The notes under the pieces were generated by a model. The model was not told the DNA's origin. It made no database searches and worked only from the letters and a program-made list of their open reading frames with translations. Positions 1 to 7,039 of a stretch of DNA of 64,000 nucleotides are shown in pieces. The translations under genes and the position numbers were made by a program. The stretch spans positions 113,936-177,935 of the forward strand of contig CAMYMI010000004.1 in the NCBI GenBank assembly GCA_947259415.1, written 5' to 3'. The stretch's first letter is position 1, and each line of letters opens with the position of its first letter. Source of the DNA: an uncultured Ectothiorhodospiraceae bacterium (GTDB lineage: Bacteria; Pseudomonadota; Gammaproteobacteria; UBA9214).

Positions 1-1
1 A

Positions 2-523
2 CTGCGCAGCGTACCTGGCAAAGTCGAGCATGCCCTGACGCTGAATGAACAGATCAGGGCACTGGCCCGGGAGCATTTTAGCGACAAGCACAATGCCCTG
101 TTCCTGGGGCGCGGCGCCCAGTTCCCGGTCGCCATGGAGGGTGCGCTCAAGCTCAAGGAGATCTCCTACATACACGCCGAGTCCTACCCAGCCGGTGAAC
201 TGAAACACGGCCCACTGGCACTGGTGGATGCCAGCATGCCGGTGATCGCCGTAGCCCCGAACAATGATCTGCTTGAGAAGCTCAAGTCCAACCTCCAGGA
301 GGTGCGCGCCCGCGGCGGTGAGCTGATCGTGTTTGCCGATGCCGGTGTTGGCATGATCAGTTCGGCGGGTGTGACGGTCTTGCCGGTTGCGCCCACCGAG
401 GACAGTATCGCACCCATCATCTTCTCTGTGCCCCTGCAGCTGCTCGCCTATCATGTGGCTGTCCTCAAGGGCACGGATATCGACCAGCCCCGCAATCTTG
501 CCAAGTCCGTCACCGTGGAATGA
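2..523 (+). CDS. glmS: Glutamine--fructose-6-phosphate aminotransferase (isomerizing), C-terminal part
   Basis: This is the last 173 codons of GlmS, which makes glucosamine-6-phosphate from fructose-6-phosphate and glutamine, the first step towards UDP-GlcNAc for peptidoglycan and LPS. The visible part is the second SIS (sugar isomerase) domain. It shows the family stretch LFLGRG, then [15 protein letters not shown] and the sugar-site loop [12 protein letters not shown], and ends in the typical [13 protein letters not shown] tail. The N-terminal amidotransferase and first SIS domain lie before base 1, so the gene is cut by the window and not broken. The 42-bp gap to the next gene shows no terminator. 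Confidence 0.97.
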   Translation: MRSVPGKVEHALTLNEQIRALAREHFSDKHNALFLGRGAQFPVAMEGALKLKEISYIHAESYPAGELKHGPLALVDASMPVIAVAPNNDLLEKLKSNLQEVRARGGELIVFADAGVGMISSAGVTVLPVAPTEDSIAPIIFSVPLQLLAYHVAVLKGTDIDQPRNLAKSVTVE

Positions 524-565
524 ATCACTTGTATGGCCTGCTGACACTGACTCTCGATACAGATA

Positions 566-910
566 ATGATTCAACTAAGCAAGGCGCTGAACGCCTGGGG
601 AACACCTGATTTTGAGGATGCCCTGAAACGGGAAATCGAACAACTGGATGCCGGGCAGCTTCCATTGCAGCAGGGCATGTCAACGAGCAGCTACGCGCTG
701 GATAACAGTATAAGCGCGATGATAATCAGTGTTTCAGAGCAAGCGGGTGTCATCTATGCAAAGGCAGGTATTTTTTACTCGGGGATCATAGCCGGCTGCA
801 GCTGTGCCGATGACCCCACACCGGTCGATGAAAACAGCGAGTATTGTGAAGTTCAGTTCAATATCGATAAAGTAACGGCTGATACGACGGTAACCCTTGT
901 TACCGGCTAG
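566..910 (+). CDS. Small conserved-looking protein of unknown function
   Basis: I do not recognise this 114-residue protein. It has no signal peptide or membrane segment. It is acidic, with a helical N-terminal third, a central hydrophobic beta-like stretch (SAMIISVSEQAGVIYAKAG) and a Cys-containing segment near residues 75-95 (GCSCADDPTP, then EYCEV), so three cysteines could bind metal or form a disulfide. It follows glmS on the same strand with a 42-bp gap and may be co-transcribed. No good Shine-Dalgarno precedes the ATG. Codon use matches the neighbours. A real but unassigned gene is more likely than a chance ORF, because no strand-reversed frame competes here. Confidence 0.6.
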   Translation: MIQLSKALNAWGTPDFEDALKREIEQLDAGQLPLQQGMSTSSYALDNSISAMIISVSEQAGVIYAKAGIFYSGIIAGCSCADDPTPVDENSEYCEVQFNIDKVTADTTVTLVTG

Positions 911-982
911 AAACCGCTGCGATAAAGATTTTGACTGTGAGTGGTTGCTTCGATTTTGCCTTTATCAGTTAATCGGGGCCAT

Positions 983-1828
983 ATGAAAATGATACATCAA
1001 CACATGGCTGAAGGCACAAAACACAAAAAGAAGACCCAGGCGGATCGTGCCGATCGGCATCTGCTTTATGAAAAATCCGTCCAGGATGTGGCGAGTGAAT
1101 ACAAGTTCGTCAACAGGACCTTCCGCAAGCTGCGCAACCGCAAGGCCTTACACCTGCGAGAGGATTTCTGCGGCACCGCCGGTATGAGCTGTGAATGGGC
1201 CAGACGCCGCAAAACCAACACGGCCATTGGTGTTGACATCGATTCCGAGGTGCTGGCCTGGGCACGCAAGCACAACCTCGCGCGCCTTGAACCCGACACC
1301 CGCCAGCGCGTGACACTATTGCAGGAGGACGTCTGCAAGGTGCAGACACCCGGGCAGATCGATATTGTGCTGGCGATGAATTTCAGTTACCAGATATTCA
1401 AGTCGCGCAAGACTCTGGGCGGCTATTTCAGCAAGGTACACGAGGCACTGGCAGACGACGGCATCCTGTTCATGGATGCCTTTGGTGGTTATGAAGCATT
1501 CCAGGAAATCAAGGAAAAGCGCAAATACAAGGGATTCAAATATATCTGGGAGCATGCCAGCTACAATCCGATAAACGGCGATATTCTTTGCCACATCCAT
1601 TTCAGTTTTCCGGACGGGTCAAGGCTGAAGCGGGCCTTCACCTATGACTGGCGCCTGTGGACGTTGCCGGAGATACGGGAGTTGCTGGAAGATGCGGGCT
1701 TTTCCAGGATCACGGTCTACTGGGAGGAGGTCGATGCGAAGACCGGTGAGGGCACCGGTGTTTACTCACCGGCCACGGTGGGTGAGGCCGATCCAGGCTG
1801 GGTGTGTTTCCTGGTGGCCGAGAAGTAA
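983..1828 (+). CDS. Class I SAM-dependent methyltransferase
   Basis: This is a cytoplasmic Rossmann-fold methyltransferase of about 281 residues with an unknown acceptor. The SAM-binding motif I region is LREDFCGTAGMSCEWAR, and the acidic residue ending strand 2 is in AIGVDIDSEVLAWA. The motif IV/V region is DIVLAMNFSYQIF. The frame opens at a GTG at 941, but I chose the ATG at 983 because the extra residues are unlike the family; the ATG at 1004 is the other option. The N-terminus is rich in Lys and Arg. It lies between the small gene at 566 and the CYTH gene, all on one strand. It could modify a small molecule or a protein; the sequence does not decide. Confidence 0.85.
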   Translation: MKMIHQHMAEGTKHKKKTQADRADRHLLYEKSVQDVASEYKFVNRTFRKLRNRKALHLREDFCGTAGMSCEWARRRKTNTAIGVDIDSEVLAWARKHNLARLEPDTRQRVTLLQEDVCKVQTPGQIDIVLAMNFSYQIFKSRKTLGGYFSKVHEALADDGILFMDAFGGYEAFQEIKEKRKYKGFKYIWEHASYNPINGDILCHIHFSFPDGSRLKRAFTYDWRLWTLPEIRELLEDAGFSRITVYWEEVDAKTGEGTGVYSPATVGEADPGWVCFLVAEK

Positions 1829-1910
1829 ACGCGACATGGTCCCATCCGTCAACAGGTTGCTGCCATGAATCGGATATACAATGTGTCCGTGGAACAGGCC
1901 TGATAAGTAC

Positions 1911-2381
1911 ATGTCACTCGAGATCGAACGGAAATTCCTGGTCAGAGATGATGCCTGGCGCTCAGCTGCAATCGGTGAACATTATCGCCAGGGTTATCTG
2001 TCCACCCTCCCCGACCGCACGGTTCGCGTGCGGGTGATCGCAGACGCTGGCTATCTCACCATCAAGGGTGCGACAGTCGGTGCCGCTCGCACCGAATATG
2101 AATACGTCATACCCGTTGAGGATGCCCATGCCATGCTCGATAACCTGTGTCTTCGGCCGCTGATAGAAAAGACCCGCCACACCCTTGAAGACCGGGGGCT
2201 GACATGGGAGATCGACGAGTTCGAGGGAGAAAATGCCGGGCTGGTTATTGCCGAGGTGGAACTCGAGTCCGAAGACCAGGACATCACCTTGCCCATGTGG
2301 GTCGGTGAAGAGGTCACCGGTGACCCGCGCTATTACAACGCAAACCTGGTGGCCAATCCGTACTGTAACTGGGGGCGATGA
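1911..2381 (+). CDS. CYTH-domain triphosphatase-like protein
   Basis: The 156-residue protein is a single CYTH domain, the triphosphate tunnel metalloenzyme fold that hydrolyses inorganic triphosphate or related triphosphates. It opens with the diagnostic EIERKFLV signature at residues 4-11. The tunnel then has alternating charged residues (TVRVRV, YLTIKG, TEYEY, then EIDEFEG and AEVELESE). The frame is open 30 bp upstream, but the ATG at 1911 places EIERK right after the initiator, as in the family. It is close to bacterial single-domain CYTH enzymes such as NE1496. It is the last gene of the + strand run and converges on the patatin gene. Confidence 0.9.
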   Translation: MSLEIERKFLVRDDAWRSAAIGEHYRQGYLSTLPDRTVRVRVIADAGYLTIKGATVGAARTEYEYVIPVEDAHAMLDNLCLRPLIEKTRHTLEDRGLTWEIDEFEGENAGLVIAEVELESEDQDITLPMWVGEEVTGDPRYYNANLVANPYCNWGR

Positions 2382-2448
2382 GCAGAAAGCGAGGTCAGAT
2401 AGCAATTGTTTCCAATCTTAGTGAAAAATGCTCTCTGCCCCCTGTTAA

Positions 2449-3339
2449 TTAGATAGCGGCGGTCTCCAGCGCTCTCCGTGTCCACCAGGCCCCTGCTTCG
2501 ATTAGCTCCGTGGCCCGGAAGAACTCGTGGGAAGCGCAGACGTTTTTCGGGACGGAAATCAACAAATCCGGCTGATTGGCTGCAAGTTTGTAACGTGAAA
2601 GCGTTTCCTGCATCGCCTCGAACGAGTTCAGGAGAACCTCTGTAAGAATTGGCCGATCATCTTCCTCGGAGCTTGCCACTCCCAAATGATCTTGTACATT
2701 CTCCAGGAACTCGTCGATTTTTTTACGAATCTGGAGTGGTTGTTCATAGCTCACGGTAACAATCTTGCCCAGAGGATTCGCTGATCGTGGCCCTGCTACA
2801 TCAACCGCGATGGTAGCGCCGATCATTGTCTGTATGGCCGGCGTGACGGGTACCGGATTCAACAAGCCGCCGTCAACCATCCAGCGACCGGCAATTCGTT
2901 GCGGGGTAAATACCCCGGGGACTGAAATGGAGGCCCGAATAGCCTCGAACAAACTGCCTTTGGTAAGCCAGGCCTCTTTCTTGGCAATCAGATCTGTGGC
3001 CACGGCGGTGAACGGTATCGGCAATTCCTCGATCGAAACATCGCCAACGAGTTCCCTCATGGTTTCGACAATCATGTCTCCCTTGAGGATTCCGGATGAG
3101 GCATGACGGAATGAAACATCCAGGTACTTGAGGACGTCCCTTCTGGTAAGTGACCTGACCCAGCGGGTATATTTTTCCAGCTTGCCGGCAGCATAGATTC
3201 CCCCGACAAGCGCACCCATGGAGGAACCTGTTATGGCTGAAATCTTAAAGCCCTCTTCCTCCAGGACACGAATGACACCGATATGCGCCAGGCCACGTGC
3301 TGCACCGCTACCAAGAACCAGGGTGACTCGCTTTCCCAT
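2449..3339 (-). CDS. Patatin-like phospholipase (RssA/YchK type)
   Basis: This 296-residue patatin-family serine hydrolase is predicted to act on membrane lipids or acyl esters. It has the oxyanion-hole motif GSGAARG at residues 10-16, the nucleophile elbow GSSMG (GxSxG) near residue 38, and the dyad aspartate in DGG near residue 156. These are the complete catalytic parts of the Ser-Asp dyad. Length and order match the RssA-like bacterial group. There is no signal peptide, so it is probably cytoplasmic or loosely membrane-associated. The start has a good Shine-Dalgarno (GAGGA, 8 bases upstream). It is transcribed alone, opposite to both neighbours. Confidence 0.92.
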   Translation of the reverse strand: MGKRVTLVLGSGAARGLAHIGVIRVLEEEGFKISAITGSSMGALVGGIYAAGKLEKYTRWVRSLTRRDVLKYLDVSFRHASSGILKGDMIVETMRELVGDVSIEELPIPFTAVATDLIAKKEAWLTKGSLFEAIRASISVPGVFTPQRIAGRWMVDGGLLNPVPVTPAIQTMIGATIAVDVAGPRSANPLGKIVTVSYEQPLQIRKKIDEFLENVQDHLGVASSEEDDRPILTEVLLNSFEAMQETLSRYKLAANQPDLLISVPKNVCASHEFFRATELIEAGAWWTRRALETAAI

Positions 3340-3623
3340 TTAATACGTCCTCACAGAACGTTACATCGCTGCATTGTACACAGTGCCACTGATCGGACTC
3401 GAATGATCACGCAGATCTGAAACCATGCGGGACCCGGCCCGTCCCGGGCAGATTTTATGCCCCATCAGGGGGCATGGTGGGTGGCCGGTAAAGCCGTCAT
3501 TAGAACGTCTGCCCACTGGCCAATCCCCGTCCCGGATACTCGTATTGATGGCCCTGATCCGGGCATTCAGGACGCCTTGCACCCCGATAGCAAGCGCTAA
3601 CTTATTGAAAAGCAAGTCAGAGT
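3340..3623. other. Intergenic region without a supported gene
   Basis: Two short frames lie opposite each other here (about 3361-3615 on minus and 3425-3640 on plus). Neither has a Shine-Dalgarno or a recognisable protein, so I call the stretch non-coding. It separates the divergently transcribed patatin gene and the small Cys-containing gene, and ends in the promoter at 3624. Confidence 0.5.
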
Positions 3624-3652
3624 TTGAAGTCTGGCCGTGATTCTGGTATAAT
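3624..3652 (+). promoter_or_regulatory. Sigma-70 promoter with extended -10
   Basis: The -35 hexamer TTGAAG (3624-3629) and a perfect -10 TATAAT (3647-3652) are separated by 17 bp. A TGG just before the -10 makes it an extended -10 element. The expected start site is near 3659, giving a 5' leader of about 60 bases for the gene at 3720. Confidence 0.75.
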
Positions 3653-3719
3653 TTCCTGCTTTGTTGAGCGAGAAACGGCCACGCCGCGTAGACCGGCAGC
3701 CGCTAAAGGAGTCATGTAA

Positions 3720-3989
3720 GTGGATAAGGAACAGATGTTTTACTGCATTCCCCAGCAAGCCTATCTGAGCGTCAACACCTGCAAAAACCTGCGTGAGCGC
3801 CCCGTTGGCAAAGCACCGGCCGGTGCACCGCCGAAATTGATTGCCTGCGAGAAGTGCACCATGCACCCGCTGGTCGATATGCAAAAGGTGCCGACCGTGA
3901 CCCTGGAAGCCTACCTGGGCGGCTCCAAGCCGAAAACGGCAAACCTGAATTCCCCGAAATACCGGAAGCTGCTGGCCGAGGTCGCCTGA
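3720..3989 (+). CDS. Small Cys-containing soluble protein, function unknown
   Basis: This is an 89-residue protein that I cannot place in a named family. It starts at a GTG, chosen because AAAGGAG sits 8 bases upstream. Its cysteines occur as FYCIPQQ, NTCKNL and the pair ACEKC followed by TMHP. This spacing could form a small zinc site. The middle is Pro/Ala rich, and the C-terminus (SPKYRKLLAEVA) looks helical. It has a strong promoter of its own, suggesting substantial expression. It converges on the membrane protein gene at 4062, leaving about 70 bp between the stops. Confidence 0.7.
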   Translation: MDKEQMFYCIPQQAYLSVNTCKNLRERPVGKAPAGAPPKLIACEKCTMHPLVDMQKVPTVTLEAYLGGSKPKTANLNSPKYRKLLAEVA

Positions 3990-4061
3990 TCATACTTGGC
4001 GGTGGGTTCGGCAGACGCAGACAGGCCACCCTCAACGCTGGCAGATGGCAAGAACCACCCG

Positions 4062-4508
4062 CTAGTCTCGATTACGCCATTTTTCGATATTCTTGCGGCG
4101 GTCCTTGGGTGAGCGCCGATCGGATTTCTCCAGCTCGAAGCGCAATTCATCACGCCGCTCATGGGTCAACCGGCGCCGCATTGTGCGGCGATTTCTCAGC
4201 CCCATATAGCGGCAGGTGCAGTGGGTCGCTGCGCAGTCCTCGACCGGCAGTTGCGGGGCCGAATCGATGGGGAACTGCTTACCGGTCAGCTTGGCCGCTG
4301 CGGAGCAGCCGGGCTGATGTATCTCCACCCCCCAGAATTGCTTGTTCATACGCAGTTGGGCCAGTTCCTCTTGCTTCGTGTGTGGCTGCTTCGTCTCTGA
4401 CCGGCCCGGGGCATTGCGTGTGTGCTTGTGTTTATTCGATCTGCGGGCCATGACGACTAGGAACACGATAACCGCCAAGATCAGCAGCAGAATAACGATT
4501 TCAGTCAT
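4062..4508 (-). CDS. Small single-span membrane protein with Cys-rich and basic tail
   Basis: This 148-residue protein begins MTEIVILLLILAVIVFLVV, an N-terminal transmembrane helix. A basic cytoplasmic linker follows, then a segment with conserved-looking cysteines (HQPGCSAAAKLTGK, then DCAATHCTCRYMG). The tail is very basic and ends with repeated DRR motifs (RHERRD-like, KSDRRSPKDRRKN). The frame is open to 4634, but the ATG at 4508 is preceded by GAGGTGG at good distance and puts the membrane helix at the N-terminus. I know this architecture as a small gammaproteobacterial hypothetical family; no function is known to me. It is divergent from uvrD. Confidence 0.75.
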   Translation of the reverse strand: MTEIVILLLILAVIVFLVVMARRSNKHKHTRNAPGRSETKQPHTKQEELAQLRMNKQFWGVEIHQPGCSAAAKLTGKQFPIDSAPQLPVEDCAATHCTCRYMGLRNRRTMRRRLTHERRDELRFELEKSDRRSPKDRRKNIEKWRNRD

Positions 4509-4687
4509 ACTTCCCACCTCGCTAATGTCTTTCGCCCCCTGCAAACGGGCAGTTGTATCGATGTCCCCCGTCAGCCGCCAGTGACGCACTTCCCGATTAT
4601 TAGGTAAGGCCTGATTATACGGGACATTGTCCATGTCTTCCCGGTCTTATTCAATCTATCGACACTGCATGTGAGGTGTGTCACATC

Positions 4688-4722
4688 AGCGCCCCGCTGG
4701 GTGCCGCACACGCCGGGGCGCT
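4688..4722. repeat. 9-bp perfect inverted repeat upstream of uvrD
   Basis: AGCGCCCCG (4688-4696) and CGGGGCGCT (4714-4722) form perfect arms around a 17-base loop in the 350-bp gap between the membrane protein gene and uvrD. No T-run follows, so this is not a normal terminator. It may be an operator or mRNA-leader hairpin. Just downstream, TAAAAT at 4746 is a possible -10 for uvrD. I did not find a LexA-type CTG-N10-CAG box in the gap. Confidence 0.45.
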
Positions 4723-4855
4723 ATCTCTTTGGGCGTGTTTCCCGATAAAATAGCCACATGCCGATCTACCACAGCATTTGTCCGTTTGCTTTATACCGTC
4801 CCGCATTGCACAGTCCGGCGGATGCATGCTTACACAACGAGGCAGTACACCCTCC

Positions 4856-7027
4856 ATGGACGTCTCCCGGATAATCGGCTCCCTGAATGATGCCCAGCGC
4901 GAGGCGGTGTGTGCGCCGCCTGATCCCCTGCTGGTGCTGGCTGGCGCCGGCAGCGGCAAGACCCGCGTGCTGGTGCACCGGATTGCGTGGCTGATCGATG
5001 TCGAGGGCCTGTCGCCCTATTCCATCCTTGCCGTGACCTTCACTAACAAGGCCGCGGGTGAGATGCGCGGCCGCATCGAACAGCTGATCGATGCCCCGGC
5101 GGGCGGCATGTGGGTGGGAACCTTCCACGGGCTTGCCCACCGGCTGCTGCGCAGCCACTGGCAGGAGGCCGGACTGGTGCAGGGTTTCCAGATCCTCGAT
5201 GCGCAGGACCAGCAGCGCCTGATCCGTCGCGTTCTCAAGACGATGGACCTGGATGAGGCCCGCTGGCCACCCAGGCAGTTGCAATGGTTCATCAACAGCT
5301 GCAAGGATGAGGGACGCCGCCCGCAACACATCGAGCACCGCAACGACCCGCACATCCGGCGCCAGGTCGAGATATACACGGCCTACGAGGCCCTGTGTCA
5401 GCGTTCCGGCCTGGTGGACTTCGCTGAACTACTACTGCGTTCCCACGAGTTGTGGTTGCAGCAGCCTGAGCTGCTGGCACATTACCGACAGCGTTTCCAC
5501 CATATCCTGGTGGACGAATTCCAGGATACCAATACCATTCAATATGCCTGGCTGCGGCTGCTTGCAGGTGATACGGCGCAGATTACTGTGGTAGGGGATG
5601 ATGACCAGTCCATCTACGGCTGGCGCGGCGCGCGGGTGGAAAATATCCAGCGCTTCAAGAAGGACTTCCACGATACGCGGGTGCAGCGCCTGGAACAGAA
5701 TTACCGTTCGACCGCCACCATCCTCAAGGCCGCCAATGCCGTTATTGCCAACAACACCGAGCGTCTCGGTAAACAGCTGTGGACCGATGACCAGGAAGGC
5801 GAGCCGATCCAGTGGTACACCGCCTACAATGAACAGGATGAAGCGCGCTTCGTCATCGACCGCATCCGCAGCTACGTGGAGCAGGACCATGCGCGCAGTG
5901 ATATCGCCATCCTCTACCGTTCCAATGCGCAGTCGCGCGTGTTCGAGGAGCGCCTGATCCAGTGTGGCATGCCCTACCGGGTGTATGGCGGCCTGCGCTT
6001 TTTTGAACGTGCCGAAATCAAGGACGCGCTCGCCTATCTCAGGCTATGCAGCAACCGTGCGGATGATGCCTCGTTCGAACGGGTGGTCAACCACCCGCCA
6101 CGTGGTATCGGGGAGCGTACCTTGGACGTGGTACGCCAGACGGCGCGCGAACGCCAGGCATCTCTGTGGGAAGCCGCCGCTATGGTGGTGGATGAGCATC
6201 TGGTTGCGGCACGTGCCTGCAATGCCCTGCGGGTGTTTCTCAGGCTCGTGGAAGGCATGGCGGAAGGCCTGGAACAACTGCCGCTGGGCGAACAGGTCGA
6301 GCATGTCATGCATCCCAGCGGACTGCTCGACCATTTTGCGAAGGAAAAGGGCGAAATAGGCCAGGCACGTATCGAGAACCTGCGTGAACTGGTTAATGCG
6401 GCGCGCGAGTACGAACTCGACGGTGAGACCGAGCTGGACCCGTTGTCGGATTTTCTGTCGCACGCAGCACTGGAGGCCGGCGAGGGTCAGGCCGATGCAT
6501 GGGAAGATTGTGTCCAGCTGATGACTCTGCATTCCGCCAAGGGCCTTGAATTCCCTCTGATCTTTCTTTGCGGTATGGAGGAGGGTCTGTTCCCGCATCA
6601 GCGTTCAGTCGATGAGCCCGGGCGCCTGGAAGAGGAGCGCCGGCTCTGCTATGTCGGCATTACCCGGGCTCGCAAGCAGGTGATACTGACCTGTGCCGAG
6701 CGTCGTCGACTCTATGGTTCCGAAACCTACAGCCTGCCATCACGCTTTATCAGTGAAATTCCAGCTGCATTGATGAAGGAAATCCGTCCGCGTGTGAGTG
6801 TCAGCAAGCCACGCATGGCGACAACCGCCGGCGCCAATGTCTATCCGGATGCGGTGCCTGCGTCACTCAGGCTCGGCCAGCACGTGCGTCACAGGAAATT
6901 CGGCGAAGGCGTGGTGATGAACTATGAAGGCCAGGGAAGTAATGCACGGGTGCAGGTGAACTTCACGCAAGCTGGCACCAAGTGGCTGGTTGTCTCCTAT
7001 GCAAACCTGGAGCAGGTAGGTGCCTGA
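4856..7027 (+). CDS. uvrD: DNA helicase II
   Basis: UvrD is the 3'-5' superfamily 1A helicase that unwinds nicked DNA in methyl-directed mismatch repair and nucleotide excision repair. The Walker A motif GAGSGKT is at residues 30-36, motif Ia TFTNKAA follows, and Walker B VDEFQDTN is near residue 219. Motif III is VGDDDQSIYGWRGA, and motif VI (CYVGITRARK) lies in the C-terminal third. The 723 residues compare well with E. coli UvrD (720). The frame is open from 4778, but the ATG at 4856 gives the family start MDVSRIIGSLNDAQREAV. The C-terminal RLGQHVRHRKFGEGVV segment is the Tudor-like domain that contacts RNA polymerase in the family. Confidence 0.97.
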   Translation: MDVSRIIGSLNDAQREAVCAPPDPLLVLAGAGSGKTRVLVHRIAWLIDVEGLSPYSILAVTFTNKAAGEMRGRIEQLIDAPAGGMWVGTFHGLAHRLLRSHWQEAGLVQGFQILDAQDQQRLIRRVLKTMDLDEARWPPRQLQWFINSCKDEGRRPQHIEHRNDPHIRRQVEIYTAYEALCQRSGLVDFAELLLRSHELWLQQPELLAHYRQRFHHILVDEFQDTNTIQYAWLRLLAGDTAQITVVGDDDQSIYGWRGARVENIQRFKKDFHDTRVQRLEQNYRSTATILKAANAVIANNTERLGKQLWTDDQEGEPIQWYTAYNEQDEARFVIDRIRSYVEQDHARSDIAILYRSNAQSRVFEERLIQCGMPYRVYGGLRFFERAEIKDALAYLRLCSNRADDASFERVVNHPPRGIGERTLDVVRQTARERQASLWEAAAMVVDEHLVAARACNALRVFLRLVEGMAEGLEQLPLGEQVEHVMHPSGLLDHFAKEKGEIGQARIENLRELVNAAREYELDGETELDPLSDFLSHAALEAGEGQADAWEDCVQLMTLHSAKGLEFPLIFLCGMEEGLFPHQRSVDEPGRLEEERRLCYVGITRARKQVILTCAERRRLYGSETYSLPSRFISEIPAALMKEIRPRVSVSKPRMATTAGANVYPDAVPASLRLGQHVRHRKFGEGVVMNYEGQGSNARVQVNFTQAGTKWLVVSYANLEQVGA

Positions 7028-7039
7028 TCGGCAGACTTC

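Noticed and set aside
3361..3640. Opposed short frames between the patatin gene and the small Cys protein
   Set aside because: No ribosome-binding site or family; the plus frame runs into the promoter.
4509..4855. Search for a LexA box before uvrD
   Set aside because: No CTG-N10-CAG match was found, so SOS control is not supported from this sequence.
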